Assembly (NCBI GenBank): GCA_021845645.1
Contig: JAJZVM010000005.1
Coordinates: 62,001 to 126,000 of the forward strand
Direction of reading: 5' to 3'
Origin: Bacillota bacterium
GTDB lineage: Bacteria > Bacillota_E > JAJZYS01 > JAJYTV01
Length of the DNA stretch: 64,000 nt
Translations under genes and position numbers: made by a program
The notes under the pieces: model-generated
Databases searched by the model: none
Seen by the model: the letters and a program-made list of their open reading frames with translations, nothing else
Told to the model about the DNA's origin: nothing
In this document: positions 17,420 through 25,496 of the stretch, one piece after another
Layout: each line of letters starts with the position of its first letter
Position numbering within the stretch: position 1 is the first letter of the stretch

Positions 17420-18423
17420 CTTTGCACCCTCTTCGCGATGTAGCCTGCGAAGTCCACGAGGCGCGTCGCGTAGCCCCACTCGTTGTCGTACCACGCGACC
17501 ACCTTGGCGAGCTCGCCCACCTGGGCGGTCAGGAGGCCGTCGACGATGGCGGAGCGGCTGTCGCCGCGCAGGTCGCTCGAGACGACCGGATCCTCGGTGT
17601 AGCCGAGGATGCCCTGCATCGGACCTTCCGCCGCGGCCCGCAGCGCCGCGTTGATCTCCGCGGCCGCTACCGGCCGCCGCATGTGCACGACGAGGTCGAT
17701 GACCGAGACGACCGGCGTCGGCACGCGCAGCGCGAGGCCGTGGAAGCTCCTGCCCACCTCCGGCCAGACGGCCCCAACCGCCTTCGCCGCCCCGGTGGAG
17801 GTCGGAATGATGTTCATGGCCGCGGCCCGGGCGCGCCTGAGGTCCTTGTGCGACTTGTCGAGGAGGTTCTGGTCGCTCGTGTAGCTGTGGACGGCGGTCA
17901 TCATGCCTTCCGCCACGCCGAAGCTCTGGCCGAGCACCTTCATCACGGGCAGTAGGCAGTTGGTGGTGCAGGACCCCATCGAGATCACGCGGTGCTGCCC
18001 GGGGTCGAACTCCTCCTCGTTCACGCCGAGCACGAAGGTGGGCGCCGGGTGCCCCTTGGCGGGAGCCGCGAGGACGACGTGGCCCGCGCCCGCGTCGAGG
18101 TGGCCCTTGGCGAGTTCGGGATCGTTGAACTTCCCGGAGGCCTCGAGCACCAGGTCGACCCCCGCGCCACGCCAATCGATGCGGGCGGGTTCGCGCTCAT
18201 GGAATGCGCGAATGCTCCGCCCGCTGACGTAAAGGTGGTCGTCGTCGCTCGCAACCTCACCGGGGAACACGCCGTAGTTCGAGTCGTACTTGAACAGATG
18301 GGCCATGGTCGCGCTGGCCCCGGGGCCATTGACGGCCACCACCTGCAAATCCGTACGTCCTTCGGCAATTCTCAGCGCGCGACGTCCGACGGCGCCGAAT
18401 CCGGAGATGCCTACGCGCAGCAA
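17416..18423 (-). CDS. gap: Glyceraldehyde-3-phosphate dehydrogenase with NADP-type residues
   Basis: A 335-residue GAPDH at the head of the glycolytic run. The catalytic SCTTNC holds Cys152 and His179 is in AVHSYTSDQ. Two cofactor positions are unusual: the segment AVNGPG has Gly where NAD-type enzymes have Asp (the residue called Asp32), and LLDKSHKDLRR has Lys-Ser where NAD-type enzymes have Leu-Pro (187/188). Ser at the second site is a mark of NADP-using or dual GAPDHs, so cofactor use is in doubt. The TTG at 18423 is chosen because the next upstream start, a GTG at 18468, lies upstream of the predicted transcription start. No cggR gene precedes it. Confidence 0.93.
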   Translation of the reverse strand: MLRVGISGFGAVGRRALRIAEGRTDLQVVAVNGPGASATMAHLFKYDSNYGVFPGEVASDDDHLYVSGRSIRAFHEREPARIDWRGAGVDLVLEASGKFNDPELAKGHLDAGAGHVVLAAPAKGHPAPTFVLGVNEEEFDPGQHRVISMGSCTTNCLLPVMKVLGQSFGVAEGMMTAVHSYTSDQNLLDKSHKDLRRARAAAMNIIPTSTGAAKAVGAVWPEVGRSFHGLALRVPTPVVSVIDLVVHMRRPVAAAEINAALRAAAEGPMQGILGYTEDPVVSSDLRGDSRSAIVDGLLTAQVGELAKVVAWYDNEWGYATRLVDFAGYIAKRVQR

Positions 18424-18470
18424 GCTGAGGACACTTCCTTCTTGTACCAATATGGACAGAGACCGCACTC

Positions 18471-18510
18471 ATTATAGCGAATGGCGCAGCCAAGGCGCCA
18501 CTTGCGCCTT
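18471..18510 (-). promoter_or_regulatory. gap operon promoter (-10) and candidate operator
   Basis: TATAAT is at 18471-18476 on the minus strand, about 48 bases before the gap TTG; no good -35 is present. Directly upstream is an inverted repeat with 7-bp arms AAGGCGC and GCGCCTT separated by 5 bases (18492-18510), covering the -35 zone. This could be an activator or repressor site for the whole gap-ssrA run. Confidence 0.5.
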
Positions 18511-18536
18511 TCGCCATCTCTCTGCAGCCAATGGCA

Positions 18537-18563
18537 GGGGCCGGCGGTCCTGCCGCCGGCCCC
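18537..18563 (-). terminator. glnA terminator
   Basis: A perfect 11-bp stem (GGGGCCGGCGG at 18537-18547 and its complement at 18553-18563) with a 5-base loop, 14 bases past the glnA stop. Confidence 0.75.
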
Positions 18564-18577
18564 ATCGGACGCATCCC

Positions 18578-20008
18578 CTAGATGTCGAGGTAGAGGTGGA
18601 ACTCCATCGGCGTCGGCCGCAGGTTGACGGGATAGAGTTCCTCGCGCCGCTTGTAGTCGATCCAGGTCGCGATCAGGTCTTCGGTGAAGACGCCCCCTTC
18701 GGTGAGGAAGGCGTGGTCATCCTCCAGGGCGCGCAGCGCCTCCTCGAGGCTGCCGGGCACCGCCTTGACCTTCGCCGCCTCCTCCTCGGACAGGTGGTAG
18801 ATGTTCTTGTCGAGCGGCCCGAAGCCGAGCGCCGTCGGGTCGAGCTTGCGCCGCACGCCATCGAGCCCCGCCATCAGCATGGCCGCGAAGGAGAGGTAGG
18901 GGTTCCCGGTCGCGTCCGGCGTGCGGAACTCGATGCGCACCGCCTTCGGGTTCTGCGACGTGATCGGCACCCGGACGGCGGCCGAGCGGTTGCCCTTGGC
19001 GAACACGAGATTCACCGGGGCCTCGAAGCCGGGCACCAGCCGGCGGAAGGAGTTGGTGGTCGCGTTCGTCAGCCCGACGAGCGCCGGCGCGTGGCTGAGG
19101 ACGCCCGCAATGTAGTGGAGCGCCAGCTCCGAGAGGTGGCCGTAGCCGTCCCTGGCGTAGAAGAGGGGCTCGCCGCCCTTGAAGATCGACTGGTGGCTGT
19201 GCATGCCCGAGCCGTTGTCCCCGTACAGCGGCTTCGGCATGAAGGTCGCGATGCGTCCCGACCGCCGGGCGACGTTCTTCACGACGTACTTGTACAGCAT
19301 GACGTGGTCGGCACTCTTGGTCAGGCGGTCGAAACGGATGCCGATCTCGCTCTGGCCGGCGGTCGCCACCTCGTGATGGTGGCGCTCCACCTCCATGCCG
19401 CAGGCCTTCATCGTGCGCACCATCTCGCCGCGCAGGTCGGAGAGCTGGTCCGTGGGCGACACAGGGGCGTAGCCGGACTTCGGCCGGATGCGGTGCTGCA
19501 GGTTCGGGCCGCCGACGTCGCCTGATCCCCAGTGCGACTCATCCGAGCCGATCGCGAAGAACGACTCCTCCGGATTGACCTGGTAGCGGACGTCGTCGAA
19601 GATGAAGAACTCGAGCTCCGGGCCGAAGTAGGCCTCATCGCCGATGCCGCTCGCCTTGAGGTGCGCCTCCGCGGCCTGCGCGACGCGACGCGGGTCGCGG
19701 GCGAAGCGCTGCATCGCGGGATCGTACACGTCGCAGCTGATGGAGAGCGTCGGGCGCTCGTGGAAGGGGTCGAGGAAGGCGCTCGTGGGATCGGGGAGCA
19801 TGATCATGTCGCTCTCCTCGATCTCGCGGAAGCCGCGCAGCGAGCTGCCGTCGAACGGCACGCCGTCGACGAAGGCCTCCTCGCCCAGTTCCTCCGCCGG
19901 CAGGGTGATGTGGTGCCAGGTCCCCGGCAGGTCGATCAGCTTGAGGTCCACGAACTCGACCGCACCGCTCCGGAGCATCGACAGGATCTCGTCCCTAGTC
20001 AACCCCAT
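18578..20008 (-). CDS. glnA: Glutamine synthetase type I, beta-like
   Basis: A 476-residue enzyme that makes glutamine from glutamate, ammonia and ATP. It shows GVPFDGSSLRGF, GPELEFFIFDDV, the glutamate/ATP loops HHHEVATAGQSEI and NGSGMHSHQS, and NRSAAVRVPI. Its length, and a tyrosine in NIYHLSEEEA where GSI-beta enzymes carry the adenylylation Tyr, place it with the beta form rather than the shorter alpha form of Bacillus. It overlaps the glnR end by 14 bases, with GGAAGAGGAGG before its ATG. Confidence 0.95.
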   Translation of the reverse strand: MGLTRDEILSMLRSGAVEFVDLKLIDLPGTWHHITLPAEELGEEAFVDGVPFDGSSLRGFREIEESDMIMLPDPTSAFLDPFHERPTLSISCDVYDPAMQRFARDPRRVAQAAEAHLKASGIGDEAYFGPELEFFIFDDVRYQVNPEESFFAIGSDESHWGSGDVGGPNLQHRIRPKSGYAPVSPTDQLSDLRGEMVRTMKACGMEVERHHHEVATAGQSEIGIRFDRLTKSADHVMLYKYVVKNVARRSGRIATFMPKPLYGDNGSGMHSHQSIFKGGEPLFYARDGYGHLSELALHYIAGVLSHAPALVGLTNATTNSFRRLVPGFEAPVNLVFAKGNRSAAVRVPITSQNPKAVRIEFRTPDATGNPYLSFAAMLMAGLDGVRRKLDPTALGFGPLDKNIYHLSEEEAAKVKAVPGSLEEALRALEDDHAFLTEGGVFTEDLIATWIDYKRREELYPVNLRPTPMEFHLYLDI

Positions 20009-20363
20009 CCTCCTCTTCCTGATCGTGATGCTCGCTCAGCACGCGCTCGAGCTCCGCACGGTTCGACACCGGATAGAGGGAACGCAAGGCATGGCCGGAC
20101 ATCAGCCTGCTGCGGACATCGCTCTCCGGCTCCCCCGGCTGCTGGCCGCCCACCAGACGCCGCGCCGCGGCGAGCGTCTGACCCGAGGCCAGGATGCGCT
20201 GAATCTCGAGAAGGCGCGCCACGTCGCTCTCGCCGTAGTAACGTTGACCGCCGTGGGTGCGCCGTGGCGCGACGAGTCCGAGCTGCTCGTAGTAGCGGAT
20301 CTGCCGCTCGCTCAGTCCCGTGCGCCTGCTCACGGCACCGATCCCCATCGAGCGGTCTGGCAT
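19995..20363 (-). CDS. glnR: GlnR-like MerR-family regulator
   Basis: A 122-residue regulator with an N-terminal MerR winged helix (GIGAVSRRTGLSERQIRYYE, then RYYGESDVARLLEIQRIL) and a short C-terminal tail, the layout of GlnR/TnrA. In Bacillus, GlnR represses glnRA when glutamine is plentiful, through contact of its tail with glutamine synthetase. Here it directly precedes and overlaps glnA, which supports the assignment. A promoter and a palindrome lie upstream. Confidence 0.85.
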   Translation of the reverse strand: MPDRSMGIGAVSRRTGLSERQIRYYEQLGLVAPRRTHGGQRYYGESDVARLLEIQRILASGQTLAAARRLVGGQQPGEPESDVRSRLMSGHALRSLYPVSNRAELERVLSEHHDQEEEDGVD

Positions 20364-20387
20364 CCCTGCGCCCCCTCTCTGTCAGAT

Positions 20388-20449
20388 ATACTAGGCAGCC
20401 GACGTCCATATGGTCAATCTTTTGTAAGGTTTTTTGCGCAAACCTGACA
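20388..20449 (-). promoter_or_regulatory. glnR-glnA promoter with upstream palindrome
   Basis: On the minus strand TTGACC (20412-20417) and TAGTAT (20388-20393) are 18 bases apart. Just upstream, at 20423-20449, is a palindrome whose outer ends read TGTCA and TTACA, the half-sites of the GlnR box, with inner AGGTTT/AAACCT arms. The half-sites are 17 bases apart, not the 7 of Bacillus, i.e. one helical turn more. Confidence 0.55.
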
Positions 20450-20489
20450 TGCCCTGTCTCTGCGCCGATAGGACATTCCCTGGCCCGCC

Positions 20490-20525
20490 TTGACACGCAC
20501 CTTATCTTCTATCACTATCTAGATA
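20490..20525 (+). promoter_or_regulatory. Promoter/operator region of the ArsR-type gene
   Basis: TTGACA at 20490-20495 is followed at 20516-20525 by the perfect palindrome TATCTAGATA, which would cover the -10 region. ArsR-family proteins often bind AT-rich palindromes in their own promoters, so self-control is plausible. The exact -10 is unclear. Confidence 0.4.
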
Positions 20526-20554
20526 GATATTCGTCTACTTAAAGGAGGGATCGC

Positions 20555-21133
20555 ATGGGCGACGCGGAACTGGCCGCTGCCCTCGCGTTCTTCAAGGCCC
20601 TCGCCGATGAGAGCCGGCTGCGCATCGTCGGCCTTCTGGCGGAGCGTCCCCGCAGCGTTGAGGAGCTGGCGGCCGGTCTCGACCTGCGCACCCCCACCGT
20701 CTCGCACCACCTGCAGACCCTGCGCCGTCTGGGCTTCATCGAGATGCGTCCCGAGGGCACCACCCACCTCTACCGGCTCGACCTGCGTCGCCTGCAGGAG
20801 CTCGGCCGCGACCTTCTGGCGCCGGAGAGGGTGCAAAGCCTCGCGGCGGACGACGTCGACGCCGCCTGGGAACGCAAGATCCTGCGTGACTTCTTCTCCG
20901 GCGACGAGCTCAAGGAGATCCCGGCGAGCCGCAAGAAGCGGCTCGTCGTCCTGCGCTGGCTCGCCGGCCGTTTCGAGGCGGGCCGGCGTTACCCGGAGCG
21001 CGAGCTGAACGAGGTCCTGCGCCGCCACCACCCCGATGTCGCGACCCTGCGCCGCGAGTTCATCGCGACCGGCCTCATGCAGCGCGAGGAGAGCGTCTAC
21101 TGGCGCACGCCGCAAAGCCAGCAGGTGCCGTAG
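20555..21133 (+). CDS. ArsR-family regulator with C-terminal DUF2087 domain
   Basis: A 192-residue protein. Residues 1-75 form an ArsR winged helix (FFKALADESRLRIVGLL, TPTVSHHLQTLRRLGFIE). Residues about 110-190 match the DUF2087 pattern: FFSGDELKEIPASRKKR, LRWLAGRFEAGRRY, ERELNEVLRRHHPDVATLRR and GLMQREESVYW. No metal-binding cysteine pair is seen, so metal sensing is unlikely. A strong AAAGGAGGG site precedes the ATG. The DUF421 gene 70 bases downstream may be its target. Confidence 0.85.
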   Translation: MGDAELAAALAFFKALADESRLRIVGLLAERPRSVEELAAGLDLRTPTVSHHLQTLRRLGFIEMRPEGTTHLYRLDLRRLQELGRDLLAPERVQSLAADDVDAAWERKILRDFFSGDELKEIPASRKKRLVVLRWLAGRFEAGRRYPERELNEVLRRHHPDVATLRREFIATGLMQREESVYWRTPQSQQVP

Positions 21134-21202
21134 GGCCGCGCGGCCCGCAGCGGGGGGATCGCCTGCCGCATGCGCACACTACCTGCAGGCAGGTGACGCC
21201 CC

Positions 21203-21718
21203 GTGTGGCACATGTGGCACCTCAAGATCCCGGTGCTGGATCTCGCGTTCCGCAGCGCGCTGATCTACCTCGCCGTGCTGCTAGGCATGCGGCTCTTCGG
21301 CAAGCGGGAGGTGGGACAGTTCACGCTCTTCGACCTCGCGCTCGTGATGCTGGTCGGCAACGCCGTGCAGCCGGCCATCACCGGCCCCGACACGTCGCTC
21401 ACCGGCGGCCTCGTCATCATCGTCACGCTCTTCCTGCTGAACCGCATCATCAACTTCCTGACGGTGAGGAGCCGGCTCGTGCGCGACATCATCGAAGGCC
21501 GCCCGACCGTCGTCGCGCGCGGCGGCCGGTGGATGCGACGCGCCCTGGCGCAGGAGGGCCTGACGCCGGACGACTGCCTGTCGGCCCTGCGCGACCACGG
21601 CGTCGCGGCGGTGGAGGATGTGGACCTCGCCGTCCTCGAGGTGGACGGCACCCTCTCGGTGGTGCCGATGGGCGCTGGCCTGCGGCGCGGCAACCGCGTG
21701 CTCGGCCAGCACGGGTAG
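21203..21718 (+). CDS. DUF421 (YetF-like) membrane protein
   Basis: A 171-residue protein with three N-terminal hydrophobic segments (ALIYLAVLLGMRLFGKREVG, LFDLALVMLVGNAVQPA, LVIIVTLFLLNRIINFL) and a cytosolic DUF421 domain (GRPTVVARGGRWMRRALAQEG and VLEVDGTLSVVP). YetF/YrbG relatives are common in spore formers and some take part in spore germination or envelope biology; function here is unknown. The GTG at 21203 is chosen for AGGTGA 5-6 bases upstream; an ATG at 21212 is the alternative. Confidence 0.8.
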   Translation: MWHMWHLKIPVLDLAFRSALIYLAVLLGMRLFGKREVGQFTLFDLALVMLVGNAVQPAITGPDTSLTGGLVIIVTLFLLNRIINFLTVRSRLVRDIIEGRPTVVARGGRWMRRALAQEGLTPDDCLSALRDHGVAAVEDVDLAVLEVDGTLSVVPMGAGLRRGNRVLGQHG

Positions 21719-21752
21719 CGCCTGCGGCCAGCACGAGCTCAGGATGACAAAG

Positions 21753-21787
21753 CCGCCCGCGGCGCGCGACGCGCCGCGGGCGGCTCC
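21753..21787. terminator. Bidirectional terminator between DUF421 gene and phoU
   Basis: A 16-bp perfect stem with a 3-base CGA loop lies between these convergent genes and should stop transcription from both sides. Confidence 0.8.
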
Positions 21788-21805
21788 TTCAGGCTTGCCT
21801 GCCTG

Positions 21806-22459
21806 CTAGCGGTTCAGGTCCTGGCGCTCGCCCGAGACCATGAAGATCACCGACTCCCCCAGGTTCGTCGCGTGGTCCGCCACGCGCTCGAGGTGCTGCG
21901 CGACGAACAGCAGGTGCGTGCCCTGATGGATCGTGCGGGGATCCTCCATCATGTAGACGAGGAGCTCGCGCATCACCTGGCTGTACAGGTGGTCCACCTC
22001 GTCGTCGGTCTTGAGCAGTTCCTCCGCCGCCTGCGGGTCGCGCCGGACGTAGGCCCGCAGGGCGTCGCGCGTCATGCGCAGGGCGAGTTCCGCCATGCGC
22101 GGGATGTCGATGAGGGGCTTCATCAAGGGCTCGTCGCCGATCCGCTCCGTGACGCGCGCGATGTCGACCGCGTGGTCGGCCATGCGCTCGAGGTCGCCGA
22201 CGATCTTGATCGCCGTGCCCACGATCCTCAGGTCCGAGGCCGCGGGCTGCTGCAAGGCGATGATCTCGAGGCAGCGCGTCTCGATGTCGACCTGCATGCG
22301 GTCGATGTCGTCGTCTCCGTCCACGATCTGGCGCGCCAGCTCGCGGTTGCCTTCGGCCAGGGAGCGCACCGACTGCCCGATCCGCTCCTCCACCAGCGTC
22401 CCCATGCGCAGGATGTCCTGCTGCAGCCCCTCGAGTTCCTGATGGAATGTGCTGCGCAT
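21806..22459 (-). CDS. phoU: Phosphate-signalling regulator PhoU
   Basis: A 217-residue all-helical protein that links Pst transport to the PhoR kinase and keeps the Pho regulon off when phosphate is high. Two copies of the metal-binding three-helix repeat are visible: DLRIVGTAIKIVGDLERMAD in the first half and LLFVAQHLERVADHATNLGE in the second. AAGGGAG is 8 bases before the ATG. Last gene of the phoP-phoR-pstSCAB-phoU run. Confidence 0.95.
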   Translation of the reverse strand: MRSTFHQELEGLQQDILRMGTLVEERIGQSVRSLAEGNRELARQIVDGDDDIDRMQVDIETRCLEIIALQQPAASDLRIVGTAIKIVGDLERMADHAVDIARVTERIGDEPLMKPLIDIPRMAELALRMTRDALRAYVRRDPQAAEELLKTDDEVDHLYSQVMRELLVYMMEDPRTIHQGTHLLFVAQHLERVADHATNLGESVIFMVSGERQDLNR

Positions 22460-22474
22460 CGCCCGTTCTCCCTT

Positions 22475-23233
22475 CTAGCCGAAACGCCCCGTGACGTAGT
22501 CCTCCGTCCGGTTGTCGCGCGGTCGGGTGAAGATGTCCCTCGTCGGTCCGAACTCGATGAGCTCGCCGCTGAGGAAGAAGGCGGTATGGTCCGAGATGCG
22601 GCCTGCCTGCTGCATATTGTGCGTCACGACGACGAGGGTGTAATTCTCCTTGAGCGCCACGATCAGTTCCTCGATCTTCGACGTGGCCACGGGGTCGAGC
22701 GCCGAGGCGGGCTCGTCCATCAGCAGCACTTCCGGCTCGACCGCCAGGGCCCGCGCGATGCACAGGCGCTGCTGCTGGCCACCCGACAGCTGGAAGGCGC
22801 TCTTCTGCAGCTTGTCGCGAACCTCGTCCCACAGCGCGGCCCGCCGGAGGCTCTGCTCGACGATCTCGCGCAGTCTCGCCTCCGAGCGCTGGCCGTGCAC
22901 GCGCGGCCCGTAGGCGATGTTCTGGTAGATCGTCATGGGGAAGGGGTTCGGCCGCTGGAAGACCATCCCGACGCGCTTCCTGAGGCGCGCCGGATCCTGG
23001 CCGCGCGTGTAGATGTCGTCGCCGTCCAGGAGCACCCGCCCGGTGAGGCGCGCGCCGGGGACGTGGTCGTTCATGCGGTTCAACGTGCGCAGGAACGAGG
23101 ACTTGCCGCAGCCGCTCGGGCCGATGATGGCCGTGATCGTCCGCTCCTCGATCTCGACGCTGACATCCTTGAGCCCCTGCGTGCCGCCGTACCAGAGGCT
23201 GAGATTCTCCACACTGATCTTCGCACCGCTCAA
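22475..23233 (-). CDS. pstB: Phosphate ABC transporter ATPase PstB
   Basis: A 252-residue ABC ATPase with Walker A GPSGCGKS at 38-45, the PstB-specific [15 protein letters not shown] and [15 protein letters not shown], the signature LSGGQQQRL and Walker [13 protein letters not shown]. The start is a TTG overlapping the previous stop (TTGA). This is the only pstB in the window, while two sets of Pst membrane proteins exist (here and at 51504-54455), so it may power both. Confidence 0.95.
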   Translation of the reverse strand: MSGAKISVENLSLWYGGTQGLKDVSVEIEERTITAIIGPSGCGKSSFLRTLNRMNDHVPGARLTGRVLLDGDDIYTRGQDPARLRKRVGMVFQRPNPFPMTIYQNIAYGPRVHGQRSEARLREIVEQSLRRAALWDEVRDKLQKSAFQLSGGQQQRLCIARALAVEPEVLLMDEPASALDPVATSKIEELIVALKENYTLVVVTHNMQQAGRISDHTAFFLSGELIEFGPTRDIFTRPRDNRTEDYVTGRFG

Positions 23234-23982
23234 AGGGGCCGACCCTCCCGTCGCTCTCCGGCGATCAGCGACGCCGCCCCCGCCGCCGCAGCGGACAGCA
23301 GGAGCAGCAGGACCGCTGGCCAGAAGGCCCGCGCATCGCGGACCCTGCCCGTGATCTCAAGATACCATAGCGCCGACGCAAGCGTGCTGCCCGCCTGTAG
23401 GGCAAGCCGCCCGCGGTCGAGGAGGCCCTGGGCCAGGAGGGCGACCAGCGCCGCCTCGCCCAGGGCACGGCCCGCCACGCCGAGCAGGATGCCCGTGATC
23501 TCGCGCCGCACGAAGCCGTAGACGGCGACGGCCGCCTGTGCCGGACGCGCGCCGAGCGCCTGCGCCGCCTCGCCGGTCGCGCTGCAGCGCGTGAAGCTCT
23601 CCTGCGCCAGCAGCACTGTCTGCGGCAGGCAGAGGAGCCCGAGGCCCAGGGCCACGAGGCCGATGCCCGGGGCCACGCCCAAGCCGTCGCCGAGCCACCT
23701 GAGCAAGGTCGCGCCGAGGACGACGCTCGGCATGGCTGCGGCCATGCTGAGCGGGCCCCGCCATCGCCAGCCGCCTGGGGCGAAGGCGAGCGTTCCCCCG
23801 GCCGCCACCCCTAGGGCCGCGCTCGCCGCCACCGCCGCAAGCGCGACGACCAGGCTCGCCGCGAGGGCGCCGAGGTCCGGCGGGCCCGTGGGCGCGCCCA
23901 GGCCCCGCAGGACGCCGAGCCAGAGCAGCAGCGGCAGAATCTGCGCCAGCCGGTAGCGCCCCATCCCCCGCCTATAGGCCAT
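23230..23982 (-). CDS. PstA-like permease, small divergent form
   Basis: A 250-residue Ala/Leu/Gly-rich membrane protein with about six hydrophobic segments. The EAA-type loop that contacts the ATPase is recognisable as [20 protein letters not shown], followed by [13 protein letters not shown], which parallels the GET-rich segment of PstA. It is shorter and more degenerate than the PstA at 51504. Its place between the other permease and pstB identifies it. AGGAG precedes the ATG. Confidence 0.7.
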   Translation of the reverse strand: MAYRRGMGRYRLAQILPLLLWLGVLRGLGAPTGPPDLGALAASLVVALAAVAASAALGVAAGGTLAFAPGGWRWRGPLSMAAAMPSVVLGATLLRWLGDGLGVAPGIGLVALGLGLLCLPQTVLLAQESFTRCSATGEAAQALGARPAQAAVAVYGFVRREITGILLGVAGRALGEAALVALLAQGLLDRGRLALQAGSTLASALWYLEITGRVRDARAFWPAVLLLLLSAAAAGAASLIAGERREGRPL

Positions 23983-24736
23983 GGGCTTCGCTCCTGCCGA
24001 GCCAGCCCGTCAGGCCACCGGCGAGACCGAGGAGGAGCGCGACGCCGCCCAGGGCGAGCACCCAGTGGCCGCCGGGCGGGGCCTGCGGCAGCTCGCCGAG
24101 CAGCGTGCCCGACAGGCTCCCCGACGGCCGGAGCAGGCGGGGCCAGCTGTTCGCGCCGCCCACCAGCACCGAGACGAGCGCCGCCTCTCCCGCGATGCGC
24201 GCCGCGGCGGCGAGCGACATCCTGACCGTTGCGCGCCGCACCGCCTGCCCGATCGCCGCACCGGCGGCGGCAGGCCCGAGGCCGAGCGCCAGTGCGGCGA
24301 GATACGTCGCGTGCCAGGACCTGGCCTCGCCGGCGACGCCGTCCGCCACGAGCGGCATCGTCGCGATGCCCAGGCCGAGCCCGGCGAGCAGGATGCCGGG
24401 CCCGAGGCCGACGCTGCGCAGGAGGCCGAGTCCTCCCGCCAGGAGCGCGAACGCGATCAGCACGCCCGGCGTGCCCGCGAGCAGCGAGACGGCGAACGAG
24501 CTTCGTCCGCCGAGGGCCATCTGCAACCCGACCCCCTCGCCCAGGGCTCCGGCGACGAGCCCGCCGATGCCCGCCACCAGGGCGCTGCCCGCTGCGATGC
24601 CGAGCACGCCGAACAGGCCGGGCGGGGCCCACACCCCCGAGCGGAAGTCGAGATACGGCAGGCCTGCGGCGCCCCAGACGAGCACCGCCACGAGCGGGGC
24701 GAGCCCAAGCAGCAGGACGGCCCGCGCCTGCCTCAT
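23972..24736 (-). CDS. PstC-like permease, small divergent form
   Basis: A 254-residue hydrophobic protein with about six membrane spans and a worn EAA region (HATYLAALALGLGPAAAGAA), then ARIAGEAALVSVLVGG. Typical PstC proteins are 300 or more residues, as is the copy at 52343. It overlaps both neighbours, so it is translated with them. Without the pst context it would only be called an inner-membrane ABC permease. Confidence 0.65.
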   Translation of the reverse strand: MRQARAVLLLGLAPLVAVLVWGAAGLPYLDFRSGVWAPPGLFGVLGIAAGSALVAGIGGLVAGALGEGVGLQMALGGRSSFAVSLLAGTPGVLIAFALLAGGLGLLRSVGLGPGILLAGLGLGIATMPLVADGVAGEARSWHATYLAALALGLGPAAAGAAIGQAVRRATVRMSLAAAARIAGEAALVSVLVGGANSWPRLLRPSGSLSGTLLGELPQAPPGGHWVLALGGVALLLGLAGGLTGWLGRSEAHGL

Positions 24737-25473
24737 CGCCCTTCGCCCCTCTGCCTCGCCACGGCTGCCACCAGATCCGCCGCGATGTCCGCCTGCAGGT
24801 CTCCCTGGCGCCAGATGGCGTACGCGGGGTAGCGCAGGGAGTAGCCCTGCTGCCAGGGCAGCCGTCCGTCGAGCGCCACGCAGAGACGGCGCGGCGCGAA
24901 GGCGAGCTCGACGATGCCGATGCCTCCAGGCAAGGCCCGCACGAGATCGGACACCTGTCCGCTCGCGAGGGCTGTCAAGGCTCCCGGCCTTAGGCGCCCA
25001 CCGGCCAGGCGCCGCAGGCGCGACCTGAGTCCGGATCCATGCGCGCGCAGCACGAGCTCGATCGGCAGGTTCGGTCCGTCGAGCTCCTCCCAGTTGCGCA
25101 CGCGCCCGCGCAGAATGGCCTGAAGCGCGGCGATGCTCAGGCGGTGCGGCAGCCCTGGCGCCGCGATCACCGCGAGCGTCGCGAGCGCAACCCGGCGCCG
25201 CGCGATGCCGGGCGCCGCGTAGGGCAGGTCGACGAGGGCGAGGTCCGCGCTGCGCCTGAGCAAGGCCGCGAGCCCGTAGGAGGATCCCAGGGCGGAGATC
25301 GTGACGGCACCACCCACAAGCACCTTGAGCCCCGGCCGCGCCGCTTCGGCGAGAGGCAGCAGCGACGTCGCGCCCGCGACCCGCAAGGCAGGCCCCGGTA
25401 GGCTGCCCAGCACCAGGACGACGAGCGCCGCGAGAGCCAGAACGATCCGCCACAGGCCGAGAAAGCGCTCCAC
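24733..25473 (-). CDS. PstS-like periplasmic-binding-fold protein, membrane-anchored
   Basis: A 246-residue protein with one N-terminal hydrophobic segment (IVLALAALVVLVLGSL) and no lipobox cysteine, so it is probably membrane-anchored or secreted. PstS-like features are VAGATSLLPLAEA, ADLALVDLPYA, the hallmark ILRGRVRNWEELDGPNLPIE, and RAHGSGLRSR, where PstS has the phosphate-binding RxxGSGT motif. It is about 100 residues shorter than the PstS at 53370. The start is a GTG. Confidence 0.65.
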   Translation of the reverse strand: MERFLGLWRIVLALAALVVLVLGSLPGPALRVAGATSLLPLAEAARPGLKVLVGGAVTISALGSSYGLAALLRRSADLALVDLPYAAPGIARRRVALATLAVIAAPGLPHRLSIAALQAILRGRVRNWEELDGPNLPIELVLRAHGSGLRSRLRRLAGGRLRPGALTALASGQVSDLVRALPGGIGIVELAFAPRRLCVALDGRLPWQQGYSLRYPAYAIWRQGDLQADIAADLVAAVARQRGEGR

Positions 25474-25496
25474 TGCGAGCCCCCCGCTCTCCCGAC

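Noticed and set aside
18424..18468. gap starting at the GTG at 18468
   Set aside because: That codon lies upstream of the transcription start predicted from the TATAAT at 18471-18476 and adds residues not found in GAPDHs; the TTG at 18423 restores the normal N-terminus.
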